64,000 bases of DNA from Oscarella lobularis (taxonomy: Eukaryota > Porifera > Homoscleromorpha > Homosclerophorida > Oscarellidae), in the NCBI RefSeq assembly GCF_947507565.1, contig NC_089179.1, positions 1,364,001 through 1,428,000 on the forward strand. The letters run 5' to 3'. The position numbers and the translations under genes are program-made. Under the pieces are notes generated by a model that saw only the letters and a program-made list of their open reading frames with translations, was not told where the DNA came from and did no database searches. Below, piece after piece: positions 36,060 to 47,740 of the stretch. Each line of letters starts with the position of its first letter. Position 1 is the stretch's first letter.

Positions 36060-36872
36060 GAGATACATCAATTCATAATATAAATTGACTTTATTTTACT
36101 TTGTTGACCTGTCCTTGTCTTCAGACACGTACACTGTTTATAAAAGAAACTGCTTGGCTTGGCTGACGTACGCCATGTAGTTCAGAACTAAATCTCACAA
36201 TTTTGAACTTCGTCAAGCCTCAATGACGGAAGAGAAAATCAAAACGCGCGAACTGTTCATTAGCTAGCGAATTCGTCATCCAAACCGTCTGAGAGCGATC
36301 GAGAGGGACCAACTACTGAAAGCGTTCCGAGTTCAGACAAACGTACAAGGCACTAACTTCTGCCATCGCATTAGGATCGAAGCCGATCACACACTCACGC
36401 TTGTACAAAGACATTTGCCTAGGAATTAGACAGGCATCTTTGTAAATAAATAAATAACTAGAGACAATTTTTGTCTATTGATTGTGTGTCTTGTAAGTCC
36501 TGCTTCTTTGTAGTTTTCACAAAAACCAAGTGTTCCCAGACCTCCTTTTCGCGGTGAAAGTGCGAGCAGTGGAAGAGCTTCCAGTTCAGTACTCAGTGCC
36601 GAAGCTTCTGGTACTCCATCTTCAAGTACTGCAGGATCAAAATCATACTTGCCGGCATCTGTGCTATCTTTCTTCCTATTGAAACAATAGAGAGCTCAAG
36701 GTTTGTCCCATTTCCCCATTCCTGCGACATGACTGATGTGCCGCCGCGGTTTAGGACGTTTTGGCACCTAAAAACAGAAGAGAAACGACTAATAATCAAT
36801 TGAATAGTATGTCTGTATTTTATTTTACATCTCGTTATTTATTTTTCCACTCTCGCGTGTCCCGGCCCTGCG
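36060..36872. other. Gap of about 800 bases without a confident gene
   Basis: A minus-strand open stretch at about 36430-36690 reads protein-like (for example DAGKYDFDPAVLEDGVPEAS and LLALSPRKGGLGTLGFCENY). A second (VPKRPKPRRHISHVAGMGKW, about 36700-36768) follows a good AG acceptor. No GT donor joins them and no start is visible. They may be exons of an unrecognised minus-strand gene or chance. Confidence 0.35.
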
Positions 36873-39504
36873 ATGGACCTCCACTTGAAGAGACATCGCT
36901 CACCAGACGGCGACGGAGAAGAGGACGAGCTCGAAATCACCGCTACAGACGAGGACGTGTTTACAATCGACGAAGCAATCGACTCGTGCGGATTTGGCTG
37001 GTTTCAAGTCAAGCTCTCCGTCTTCTCCGGACTAATATGGGTAGGAAACGTCGAAAAAGTTAAAACGATTCGAAATCAGCTCACGTCTCACTCCCGCAGG
37101 TCGTCGACGCCATGGAAATAATGGTGAAGAACTACGAGCGGATGTCCACCTGCTCGAATCGAAACTCTGCGATTTTTCTCGTGTGCGTAGGTTCTATCTA
37201 TTCTTTCACCTGCCGCTCGTTGCGAATTCCAACTCCAGCCGTATGAAGAGGGTCTAATCACGACAGTATGACCGCGTCCACGTGGAAACCCGCGTGGGAG
37301 ACTTCTTTGTTGTCAGGTGGTATTCGTTGGCATGCTCTTTGGAGCGGGATTTTGGGGAGCTGTAATGGACAAATACGGAAGAAAAAGAGTTCGTCTGCTT
37401 GCCGCGCTGTGTTCGCGTCTACAGAGACGATCTCTCTACGCAGGGTCTCTTCATCATTTCTGTGGGCGTGTGCATTTTTGCTTTGATCAGCGCCTTCTCG
37501 TTTTCCTACTGGTTCTTGCTGCTCAGTCGGGGTCTGGTGGGATTTGCTATTGCCGGAGGAGCACAGGCGTAAGACCCTCCTCTTGAAATGGAATGTCTTT
37601 TTTGACTACCATATATACATACATAGGGTGACGTTTTATTCGGAATTTCTTCCGACAAAAAACCGCGCCTATTGTCTCATCCTCATCGAAGTAATGATTG
37701 TCAAGTCGAAAAGACATTCAATTACCATTTTTTTCGCAGTTCTTTTTTGCCTTTGGCACGTTCTTCGAAGTCGTTCTCGCCATTTTCGTCATGCAGCCGT
37801 CGTCCGGTCACGACGACTCGATTCTCAACGTCACGACAACCTTGATGACACCCATCGCCAATTCGACTCTGGCACTGGAGACTCCAAACGGAGGAAATTG
37901 GCGCTATCTCCTTGGCTTCACAACCGTTCCACTCGTGCTCGATCTGTTCGCTTTTTTGGTGAAAATCTCGTGAAAATGCATATCTATTAATGTTTTTTGT
38001 TGATCTTTCTCTCTAAAAGTTCGTTCCCGAGAGCCCTCGCTACTATATCGCCTGCGGAAAATTAACGAAAGCGTTGAACGTCCTCGAGCAGGTGGCACGG
38101 TCGAACAAGAAATCGCTGCCGCCCGGACGACTCGTCTCCAAAGGCGAAAAGGAAATGATTATGATGATGCGAGCGACGAACAATACGACGCTCGTCAGTG
38201 GCGACGCCGACGAGACGGCAATGACGATGATGGGCATCGAGGATCAGAACGAAGAAGCGCAGGAGAGCGATGATCAGCTTTTGGCCGGCAAAAGAGAGTC
38301 GGTGTCTCAGGACGAAGGAGAAGATCCGGAACGGCTGCTTATTTCTACTTCTACGGCTTTGGCGATCGAACCTAAGAAGGTTTGCTAGTGAATGTTACAC
38401 CTTTGAATTGAACGCGATCTGTGTGTTTTTGTTTAGGAGTCGCGGGGCCGGTTTCTCGATCTTTTTTCGACTACCGAGCGGATTAAGACGACGCTTCTGT
38501 TGTGGAATATTTGGTTTGCTGCCGCCTTCGGATATTACGGCATTGTGCTGTTGACAACCGAAGTTCTAACCATTATCGACGAACTTACAGTCAGCAATTT
38601 GACCGATGGCTCCTATATGCCCTGCTATGGTCAGTGGAATAAATTGCTTTTATTCTGTCACAAGGATCGTTGGCTTCACAGATCATTCGACCCAGAGAAA
38701 CGATACGATTTGTGCGTTGCTCGATTTGGACGACTACAAGCAGGTCCTTTGGACAACAGCCGCTGAGCTTCCTGGTATATAGATTTTTGTTGGTCCAGGA
38801 CACTTGAGCTCACGCTACGCGATCTTTCGTAGGTATTCTTCTAACGGCTTTCATCGTCGAAAGAATTGGGCGAAAGAAAACGATGGCCATCGAATTCGGC
38901 GGATGCGTCGTCGCCTTCTTTCTCATGTACATTTGTCCCATTAACAAGTAAGAGAATTGTCTGTGTGTCAGGCCTGGCATGCGTACACGTTCCCTTAGGA
39001 TAGCTCTCATGTTCCTGATATTTGTTGTGAGAGCTCTCATAACCGGAGCCTTCCAAGCAGCCTACGTTTATACCCCCGAGGTACAACAAAGTCATTACCG
39101 TATTTCTTTTTTTTTGAGTTTTCTTGTCTCTAAGGTCTATCCTACCGCTGTGCGTGCCGTTGGTCTTGGAATGTGCTCTACTATTGCTCGGCTAGGAGCT
39201 ATGATAACCCCGTTTATCGCTCAGGTACTTGTTTCTGCTGCTCGATTCTATGTACTTGACTTTTGTCTGAAAGGTGCTGCTTCGAACAAGTATTCGAGGT
39301 GGAGAAGGCACCTACGCTGGCGCTTGCCTAATGGCTACTGTTTGTGCTTTGTTACTGCCTATAGAGACGATGGGAAAAGGCATGCGGGTTGGTCTTCTAG
39401 TTTGTTTCGAAAGCCTGCCTTGGTTGGAATGATTTCCTCTATAGGATAATCTGAACGTGAAGAAAGCTCCAGTCGAGGAAGAACAGAATAGCAGTAAGGC
39501 ATAA
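36873..39504 (+). CDS. SVOP: SV2/SVOP-type major facilitator transporter
   Basis: This organic-ion transporter of the MFS is related to synaptic vesicle 2-related protein. The cytosolic start [20 protein letters not shown] leads to [24 protein letters not shown] residues, then [12 protein letters not shown]. Loop 2-3 has [11 protein letters not shown]. Later segments are [55 protein letters not shown] and [20 protein letters not shown]. After the central loop come [51 protein letters not shown] and [20 protein letters not shown]. The central loop (about 38130-38380) is longer and more acidic than usual, with a run of Met/Asp/Glu. The C-terminus is rich in Lys and Glu. Substrate is unknown. 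The 300 bases after the stop hold nothing recognisable. Confidence 0.85.
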
Positions 39505-39803
39505 CAAAGTTCCTTCGATAAATTGTTTTTTTTTGTTTCACAAGTCCTTGAGTTTTAAAATACCATATTCATCACATCCTTCTGGTGTACGCCAGTAGAA
39601 TCATCATTCAGATCGAGTCTGTAGCGTTGTGGAACGAGAAGAGAAAGACAGGCGGGACGAAGGTCCCCTCCCGGCTGCATTATGTGAGGAAGCTCATCAT
39701 AGCAACTGTCTTTACGGAAGAAGAAGAGGGGAGAGAAGCAAGATGCAACGGTAAGAAAGCAATCGATAATATCTTTCTCTTATCAATGTTCTTCTGCGTT
39801 AGT

Positions 39804-40788
<985 letters not shown>

Positions 40789-40817
40789 CTACTACCAGGT
40801 CGATTGTATTTGCAGAA

Positions 40818-42782
40818 TCAAAATAACTGTATTGATGCGGATGTGTTTCCATCTCTCCAGAGAGGATCGTGGGCTACTGCAGCTCTGCATAGGGGACACG
40901 TCCGCTCTCGATCAAACCATACAGATATGCATCCTTCACAGAAAATATGCTAAACAAAAAGCATTAATCCTTTATTTATAAGTGTATCTCTTTAGTATCG
41001 CACTCTGCAGTGAAGAAGTATTGGCTCGGCCAATGCGTCTTGACATATGGGACATGATGCTTCCGCACTGGCAAGTTCCTCCTTTGTGGGACGAACACCA
41101 TATTGCTATACCCAAGATCAACGTTCACAATCGTCTACAGATAACTAAGCGTCTTCCTGCTTACCCTATCGTGACAAAAATCGATAATCGCTTTCTTAAC
41201 GTCCTTACACTTTTCATACAAAGACAAACCCTAAGGAATATATAGGTATGCTTGTAGACTGACAGTTCATAAATGACGGGACAGTCAGCTAGAGACATAC
41301 GCTACACTCTAGGCACAATCAGAACTCAAATTGGATACAGAAAAAAACGTCCATAAGAAACAGGGATATGTGCCTTTGTAACTCCTCTAGGTGTATCATA
41401 TATATGTACATACCTTCAGAAGGGTATACAGGCCAGTAAAAAACAAAGCTGATACTGCTGATGAGAGATCATTGTACATAGAGAAGAAGTTGAGCCATAA
41501 TGGAAAGGGAAGAAGAAGCCGATAGAACTGGGCAATCTGTTCAATAAGCATAAAATATTTTCCCTGAAAATTGGCACTGACTACACATAGTGAGGTGCAA
41601 AAAAAGAAGTGACGTACCTTTTTCTTATTCATGATGCACTGATTGCAAGCCAATAGGACCAGACATTTGAGAACCATCGCCAAAAACCGAATAACAAAAT
41701 CTAAAAAAATCGAATTCAAACATTGACTTTTTATCAATATTGACATATTTTCACCCGTTATTCCAACGGACCACATAATATCCCAAGCATCATCTAATTC
41801 AAGATTTGGCATTCGAAAAATTAGACTGAAGAAAGAAAGAAACAAGATCCTTCTCTCCAACCATAAAAAAGTAATTTTGCTAACCATCTGTACAGATTGT
41901 GAGACGGAAAAACGTAGTAAATTAGGACAACATTCGAAGAGAGAAACACCATCGTTCGAAAAATCTCATGTCGATTTCTCCTATCCTAAAATGGACCACC
42001 AATAAATGGGTACGTCATTTCAGAGAGAATAGCATTCTAATACTTGGAGTGCAACTTGTCGTTTAATCTGCTTATTCGCATTGACAAACATGACAAACAG
42101 ACCGACCAGAACCAAAACGCCTAGACAAAGAAAGAGAAGAAGAATATATAACAAGAGTCCTCATTCTCTTCTCATCTATACCGAGTCCGTGATCCCACAG
42201 AAGCTTGACACCAAACAAAAGCGCAAACGGAACAATTCGCTGCAGCCAACGCATGGCAACTTGAAATTCCGCCGAATTGCTATTATCGTCGTCATTCGCA
42301 TTATTATTATTATTATTTCCGTGTCTGCCGTTGTTGCGAGCCTGCGTTTCGGCTCGTTCTCCCGATCCCGTCGCGTCGATTTGAATTCCCGTCTCGAGAT
42401 TAAACGTCGACGCGTTGCTCGCATACGACGGCGATGGCGATGCAAAGAAGACGTTTCCTGACGCGCCGCGCTGGTGCGCGCGAGTCGTCGTCACGGGCGC
42501 CGACGTCGGCATGTCTTCCGCGACGTCCGTCGCCGTTGCATCGGGACTGGCGCTTCTCTCTGGCGGCGTCAGGCGTCCGAGACCGGCGAAAGCGAGCGCG
42601 TTCCGAATGGGGCCCAGGCGTTGAGCAAATCCGCTCGTTACGTCGTTAGCGTTATGATTGCGTTGCAGGGACCACGACGCCGAGCGGGAATGGGTTCGTT
42701 GCGCTTGAAATCGATAGTTTTCTCCACTTCTTTCCATGTAGCGCGCGCCCACCGCGGACTCTCGTTCTTTTCTTTTTTCCAT
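40818..42782 (-). CDS. RNFT: RNFT1/2-type membrane RING ubiquitin ligase
   Basis: This ER-membrane E3 ligase has a long disordered N-terminus (about 200 residues; [20 protein letters not shown], then Asn- and Ser-rich runs). It continues with the family segment [20 protein letters not shown] and several membrane helices ([34 protein letters not shown]). [24 protein letters not shown] residues, [38 protein letters not shown] and [11 protein letters not shown] follow. The RING is near the C-terminus: [17 protein letters not shown], then [20 protein letters not shown] and CRAAVAH, ending NTSASIQLF. The C3HC4 ligands are intact. The start ATG overlaps the SPRING start on the opposite strand in CATG; a second in-frame ATG 15 codons on ([10 protein letters not shown]) is an alternative start. 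Confidence 0.88.
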
Positions 42783-43543
42783 GATTCGACGTTTTCGACT
42801 CTACGTCAAGCGTCACTGGCTCGTTCTAGGACTACTACTTCTACTCTGCGTCGTTCTTCTGTATAAATTTTCTCCAAGAGTAAGAGAACCCCTCGAAAAT
42901 CGTAACTAGTTTGGTAACCAAGGGCGACCTGCCTACAGGAAGAGTACGAGTCCGTGCCGACGGAACGCGCGCCGGCCGAGTTTCAGTGGCACTCGTTGGC
43001 AAACCGAACGTCGTTGGCGTCGTGTCGAAATTCGGTACAGGGCCGTCATCTGATCACCGACGAATTGGGCTACGTGTGTAAGTATCGCGACGTGAAGCCG
43101 AACGGCTGCTGCAATATCAATCGTTACTCAACGAACCGGTTCACCTGTTCCGACTGCTTGGACAACGGTTGCTGTCAGGTTTACGAGCACTGTCTTTCTT
43201 GTTGTCTTCATCCGGACAAGGTGAGGGGGGAGGTAGAGGGATAGATAGGTAGAGAACTCAATACCCCATATTAGCAACCTTTGTTGAGAAGTATACGGAA
43301 TCGCGCTGTAGACGCCCAGCACACGCTTTTCTCCTCAGTCAGAGACCAATTTGAGCTCTGCCTTGCCAAGTGCAGGACGTCGTCTCTGGTATAGAATGAC
43401 CATATTGCATATCCCTCGCATCTAAACAGGCCTTTGTATGTATGCAGAGCGTTCAGCACGAGAATTCCTATCGCGATCCTCAGGCGAAGTATTGTTACGG
43501 TGCCGAGCAGCCAGAGCTTCTGCGAGGACCTATTAAAGATTGA
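42781..43543 (+). CDS. SPRING1: SPRING, SREBP-pathway regulator of the Golgi
   Basis: SPRING (C12orf49) is a Golgi membrane protein that licenses site-1 protease maturation and thus SREBP cleavage. A basic start and single membrane helix ([20 protein letters not shown] and on) are followed by a lumenal cysteine-rich region: [37 protein letters not shown] and [20 protein letters not shown]. Then come [23 protein letters not shown] and [18 protein letters not shown], ending in ELLRGPIKD. Cysteine spacing matches the animal family. At least four exons with short introns. The start overlaps RNFT's start; the stop is five bases before the next gene's ATG. Confidence 0.93.
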
Positions 43544-43548
43544 TAACT

Positions 43549-45121
43549 ATGTCTTCGTTGTCTTACGGTTCTTCGTGGCTCGATTCTTGTCTCGCTGAGA
43601 CGTCTCTGCCGCATCCGTCTTGGCTGCGTCTTAGGGAGCTCGTCGTGACCAAACTTGCTTTGTACGTTGAACCCTATCTCGATCGTCCCGAATTGCGACA
43701 AATGATTTTTGATCTTCTCGGAAACGACTTCGTGAAGAGGTTCATGAAAAAATGGCCCGACGAACCGCAGAGATTAGAGCCTCCTTTTATGGAGCCATCT
43801 CGCCGAAGGGAAACCGAGACGTTGGCGAGACGAACTCTGAATCGATTACTGACTCGAATTTCTACGGAGATTCCTGAAGCCAGAGACGACTTCAAGGCAT
43901 TTGCACGCGATATGGTTTCTGACAAAGTCGATCAGGAATTGGTGAAGGTGCAAGAAAAGGAGGGCAAGACGTACAGTGAAACGTTGGGCTTTGCTTTGGG
44001 ACATCTGTTAGATCAACATCCGCGTCATTTGAATCGCGTTTGCAGTCAGCTGAAGGGTAGACTATTGCCTGAATCGCTGCGTTCTAAAGTCTGGATGTTG
44101 ACGATTGACGTCATGGTCGGAAAATTGGAGAAACACAAGAAAGATTATAATGAACGATGTAGAGAATTTGCCGATTTGATTTCTTCTCATCAATGTCTTA
44201 TATCCGGTCTTATCCGTAAATCCGTTGAAAAGGTTATCGGTCTCTCTGATCCATTCTTTGTCTATTTTTGTGTTTTTGTAGGCCTTGATTGGAAGTACTG
44301 AGGCGGAACGTGACACTTGTTGTCAAGTGCTTGACATCCTGTATCGATACAACAAATCCTATGAACCCGCTTACGCATATATCGTTTTTCCTGTTGTTCA
44401 AGCGCTAGCAGGTTCGAACAGAGACCCGTCTGAAGCTGCGCCTCATAAAAAAACTTTAATTGTCAATAATCTTGTAGATAGCTGTGATTTACTCACAGTT
44501 GCTTGGATGTTTTCAGAGATTATCCTCTACTGTTTTTTCTCGTCAGCAACAATTGATGCTATTGCTTCTAACGTCATTGAAAAAATCAAAAAATGCGATT
44601 CCGAATTATTTGATCATTTGACTGATCACTATAAGGTGAACTAAATCAGAACGCGTCCCATCCCCTCATCTAGGACGAAGCCTTGTCAAACAGAGTGCTT
44701 CAGCGGCATTTGCAGAAAGAACTAGCATCCAAGTATACTCAGGTCCCATCAAGAAATGGATCACTCAAGTATATATGATAACCTCCTAGTTTCTTTCTCC
44801 CTTGTTATAGTGCAACGTTTTCTAGGGCTTTGTGGATGTTCTGAGTGGAAGCAGCCTCGTGTTTGCGTGGGACCAACTGTTCCTAAACAGCTGGAATCCC
44901 GTCTGCATGGAACAGCTCTGCCTTGCAATAGTCATTTTGCTAAAAAGTGATCTAATGAAGGCAAAGTCTTCGGAGGAGCTCTACGGCGTGAGTTCTAACA
45001 AAGAGCGCGTCTTGTATTTTGATGCAAGGAGATTATGTAGGCATTTTTTATTTCTAAAATTGATCTACGGACACTAAGGGCTGCTTGGATGCAGAGACAA
45101 GAGAAATTGATGAGTGAGTAA
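43549..45121 (+). CDS. TBC-like domain protein (atypical)
   Basis: The start MSSLSYGSSWLDSCLAETSL is five bases after the SPRING stop. The N-terminal part is helical and charged (DLLGNDFVKRFMKKWPDEPQ). A TBC-like region begins GRLLPESLRSKVWMLTIDVM and later has LDILYRYNKSYEPAYAYIVF, then the late TBC-type helices GSSLVFAWDQLFLNSWNPVC and LCLAIVILLKSDLMK. I do not see the arginine finger (IxxDxxR) or glutamine finger (YxQ) of active Rab GAPs, so it is either inactive or only structurally related. The last exon, after acceptor TATGTAG, encodes AFFISKIDLRTLRAAWMQRQ and ends KLMSE. I cannot name a precise ortholog. The convergent PLGRKT stop lies 48 bases on. Confidence 0.6.
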
Positions 45122-45169
45122 ACGTAGTGAAACAACAACGACGACGTTTCATAAGTAGTCAGCGTTCCC

Positions 45170-45823
45170 CTACTTTTCTTGAATTTTCTTGTCAATGGCT
45201 TCCACGGTGGGGGGCCCTTGAGGAAGACCCAGCAGGGCTCTTTCGTTTGTCATGATACCTTCAGCCATAGCTGTAACAGAAGAGATTTCATAATCAAATA
45301 TATGAGTTGGTGATCTCACTGACCAATAACTCTCGTTCTTTTTGTGTAATAGTTCAAATCAATTAAGTAGCCGAGAACGAACGTGAGCGGAAGTAAAGGC
45401 GCAAGCACGGCCGGTTTCTTTGAAACGCTGAATCTACCCATAATATACAAGTAGGAGGCTAGGAAATGACGTCATACTCTCTCAGTCTAACAGTTAGACT
45501 GTTAGTACATCAGCAGAGTCTAATTAATTACCCCCGTATCATTCCAAGTGCGGCGAGCGTGTAGAAGCTCCCGTACCAGTAGAGTTGCTCGCGTCCCATC
45601 GCAACTTGAGCTGCGACCATGCGATCGCGAATTTCCATTTGCATTTGGATTTGCCGCTTGAGCTGCGAATCGCGCTCGCAGTGAGGCAGTGTTTGCAAGG
45701 ATAAGATCGCGCCTACTGTACCATCGCCGTTTGAGTTGATTCCATCACTTCTTTTTGCTTGTCCATCATCTTTTCCATGTTTTCGCTCATGACCGAGTCC
45801 ATTTTCGACGTAATGGAGCCCAT
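45170..45823 (-). CDS. PLGRKT: PLGRKT (plasminogen receptor KT)-like membrane protein
   Basis: This is a small two-helix membrane protein. The start MGSITSKMDSVMSENMEKMM and the exon with KRQIQMQMEIRDRMVAAQVA reproduce the family's N-terminal Met/Gln-rich amphipathic stretch. The first helix region is QLYWYGSFYTLAALGMIRG; then SKKPAVLAPLLPLTFVLGYL and IDLNYYTKRT match the KKPAFLVP-type second segment. The C-terminus, LGLPQGPPTVEAIDKKIQ with a final EK, matches the LPRGMITFESIEKA region and ends in lysine, the feature thought to bind plasminogen in vertebrates. Four exons with short introns. In an animal without a plasminogen system the ancestral role is unknown. Confidence 0.82.
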
Positions 45824-45931
45824 TTTGGAGTGAGTTCTGTGTTCTTCAAATGCCGGATCAAAACGTAGCGTACGCTAACTAACCATCAAATGTGACAAAT
45901 CAAACAGCAGTGAAGTCATCAAACTACAGTT

Positions 45932-46776
45932 TCAGTCCTGGCATTCAGCAGGAATCGTAAACACGTCAGGATTCGGAGCTGTTGCATTGAAAGTGGCAAA
46001 TTCGTAAACCTGCTCAGCCCCAGGGAAATGACGCGTTAAAATGACCGGAACGTTGGCCATTTCGGGATCGACTCCCACTTCTACTCTCACATCGGCCATC
46101 TGAATAGACGCACAATTGACAATGCCAAATAAACAATCAACAAACACTCACATCAGTCTCCCAGATATCAAGAGATCGACTGTGAAATTCTCTCTGACCA
46201 ACGTACTCAGCTGTGCTCAAGAACTTCCACGCAAACGGCTGCTCACCCATCAGAGTAGTGTGAGTGCAATGTATCATGCTGTACCTAATACATCTCAGAT
46301 GATGCCCAATCAGATATACAGGTATATGTCATTGTGTACTGACGCATTCACTTCGTATTCAATTTTCTTATCGTATCTAGTGAGACGATAAACGATTCGC
46401 TCTCGGTTTTCTTCTTCCAAGGTGTAATTCTCCAAGGACATGTTCCGAGAAAAATCGCGATCCCAGCGCCCTAGAAATAACCGGAGACAACTAGAAATAA
46501 CCACTTCCGGTTTCGGCGAACGAAGTCGAAGCAACTACGATCTCAGACTAACTTACCGGCTCCGAAGTAAGTTATTTCGGGGTCATGAAACTCGACGCGA
46601 ATCTAGATGAAAAAAGATGCTCTTTCCCGTTCGAAACAATGGGTAGGCCTACGCAAAGGGGAGGCGCTTACATCGGCGCTAAACGTTTCTGGAATTTGTG
46701 GCGGTTCTGGATTAGCCGCTCGCGCAGCTAGAACAAGAGCAAGAAGAGCGAGAACGGTGCCTACGAAACCGGACAT
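45932..46776 (-). CDS. Secreted protein, possible ependymin/LolA-like domain
   Basis: A clear signal peptide (MSGFVGTVLALLALVLAARA) is followed by NPEPPQIPETFSAD, IRVEFHDPEITYFGAGRWDR, NMSLENYTLEEENRERIVYR and KKIEYEV. Then come LMGEQPFAWKFLSTAEYVGQ, DIWE, VRVEVGVDPEMANVPVILTR and the closing YEFATFNATAPNPDVFTIPA with a terminal CQD. Several NxS/T sites suggest glycosylation. The pattern of a secreted beta-rich protein ending in a 'PDP-FxxPxxC'-type motif resembles ependymin-related or LolA-like secreted domains of marine invertebrates. This assignment is weak; the signal peptide and exon joins are firm. No membrane anchor is visible. Confidence 0.45.
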
Positions 46777-47082
46777 TTACAGCGGAGAAAGTAAACCACA
46801 CATGCGCAGCGAAGCCACGTGAGAAGGAGAAAGGTCACCACGAAAATTAGCGAAGGTACAGTGGTACAGTAGTACATAGACTCTTAGCGATCTTCGGCAC
46901 GCTTGAGGACCTTGCTTGACGCTTTTCGTCATGATCAGGGGGTTGTAGCGTGCTAAATGAACCGAAATGCTCTGATACTCTCACGTCTCTTCGCTGAGCG
47001 TGGAGAAACTGCTCTTTCGGACACGCAATGCACGTTTTACGTAACGAATTTCTGCTTTTAGAGCTCCCAAGTCTTCTTTCTT
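46777..47082. promoter_or_regulatory. Divergent intergenic region, 306 bases
   Basis: This stretch separates the start codons of the secreted protein (-) and PRORSD1 (+), so it should hold both promoters. No TATA box or other clear element was recognised. Confidence 0.4.
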
Positions 47083-47601
47083 ATGGCCAGCGAAGCGAAA
47101 GGAGGTCGTTCAGCTTTGATACAGCATCTAGACGACATGAAAATCACCTACGAAATAGTAGAACATCCACCAGTGTTCACCGTAGAAGAAATGATGCCTC
47201 ATTTGCGTCACCTAGAGGGTTCTCACAGCAAGAACCTCTTCCTAAAAGACAAAAAGAAAAAAGGCCTCTGGCTTGTCACTACGCTCGCCGAGAGGCAAAT
47301 AAATTTGACAGAACTCGGCAAGAAGATCGGTGCCCCGGGAGGACTGCGTTTTGCTGATGAATCGATTATGATTGATGTATTGAATGTCGCCCAGGGATGC
47401 TGCACTCCTTTGGCTCTGTTCAATGATACCGAGAAGAAGGTGACGTTTGTGCTGGACGAGGGTTTTGTTCGTGAGAAGCACGGTCGCGTCTTTTTTCATC
47501 CCATGGTGAACGATGCTACAATGGGACTCGCTTCGAGCGACTTTGTTCGCTTTGTAGAATCGACTGGCCATAGTCCTGTTATTGTGAATCTAGACGAGTA
47601 G
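47083..47601 (+). CDS. PRORSD1: PRORSD1/ProX-type aminoacyl-tRNA deacylase (YbaK domain)
   Basis: This single-exon gene of 172 residues is a freestanding homologue of the prolyl-tRNA synthetase editing (INS/YbaK) domain, which hydrolyses mischarged alanyl-tRNA(Pro). Motifs are YEIVEHPPVFTVEEMMPHLR, SKNLFLKDKKKKGLWLVTTL with the catalytic-type Lys, LRFADESIMIDVLNVAQGC, GCCTPLALFNDTEKKVTFVL, FHPMVNDATMGLASSDFVRF and SPVIVNLDE. The GxxxP-type loop (GCCTPLAL) is intact. Length equals the bacterial and animal single-domain proteins. It lies 139 bases upstream of ANKFY1 on the same strand. Confidence 0.92.
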   Translation: MASEAKGGRSALIQHLDDMKITYEIVEHPPVFTVEEMMPHLRHLEGSHSKNLFLKDKKKKGLWLVTTLAERQINLTELGKKIGAPGGLRFADESIMIDVLNVAQGCCTPLALFNDTEKKVTFVLDEGFVREKHGRVFFHPMVNDATMGLASSDFVRFVESTGHSPVIVNLDE

Positions 47602-47740
47602 AGAGTGTGCTTGTTTCTCTTCGAGTTTTTTTGTCCTAGAGAGCGGATGTCAACTGTTAATTATCGATTATTAGTCACGTGCTTTTGCAAAGGGCGTTCC
47701 TCCTCGGAAAACACGCTGTGCAGCGAGGGCGACTTGGTAC

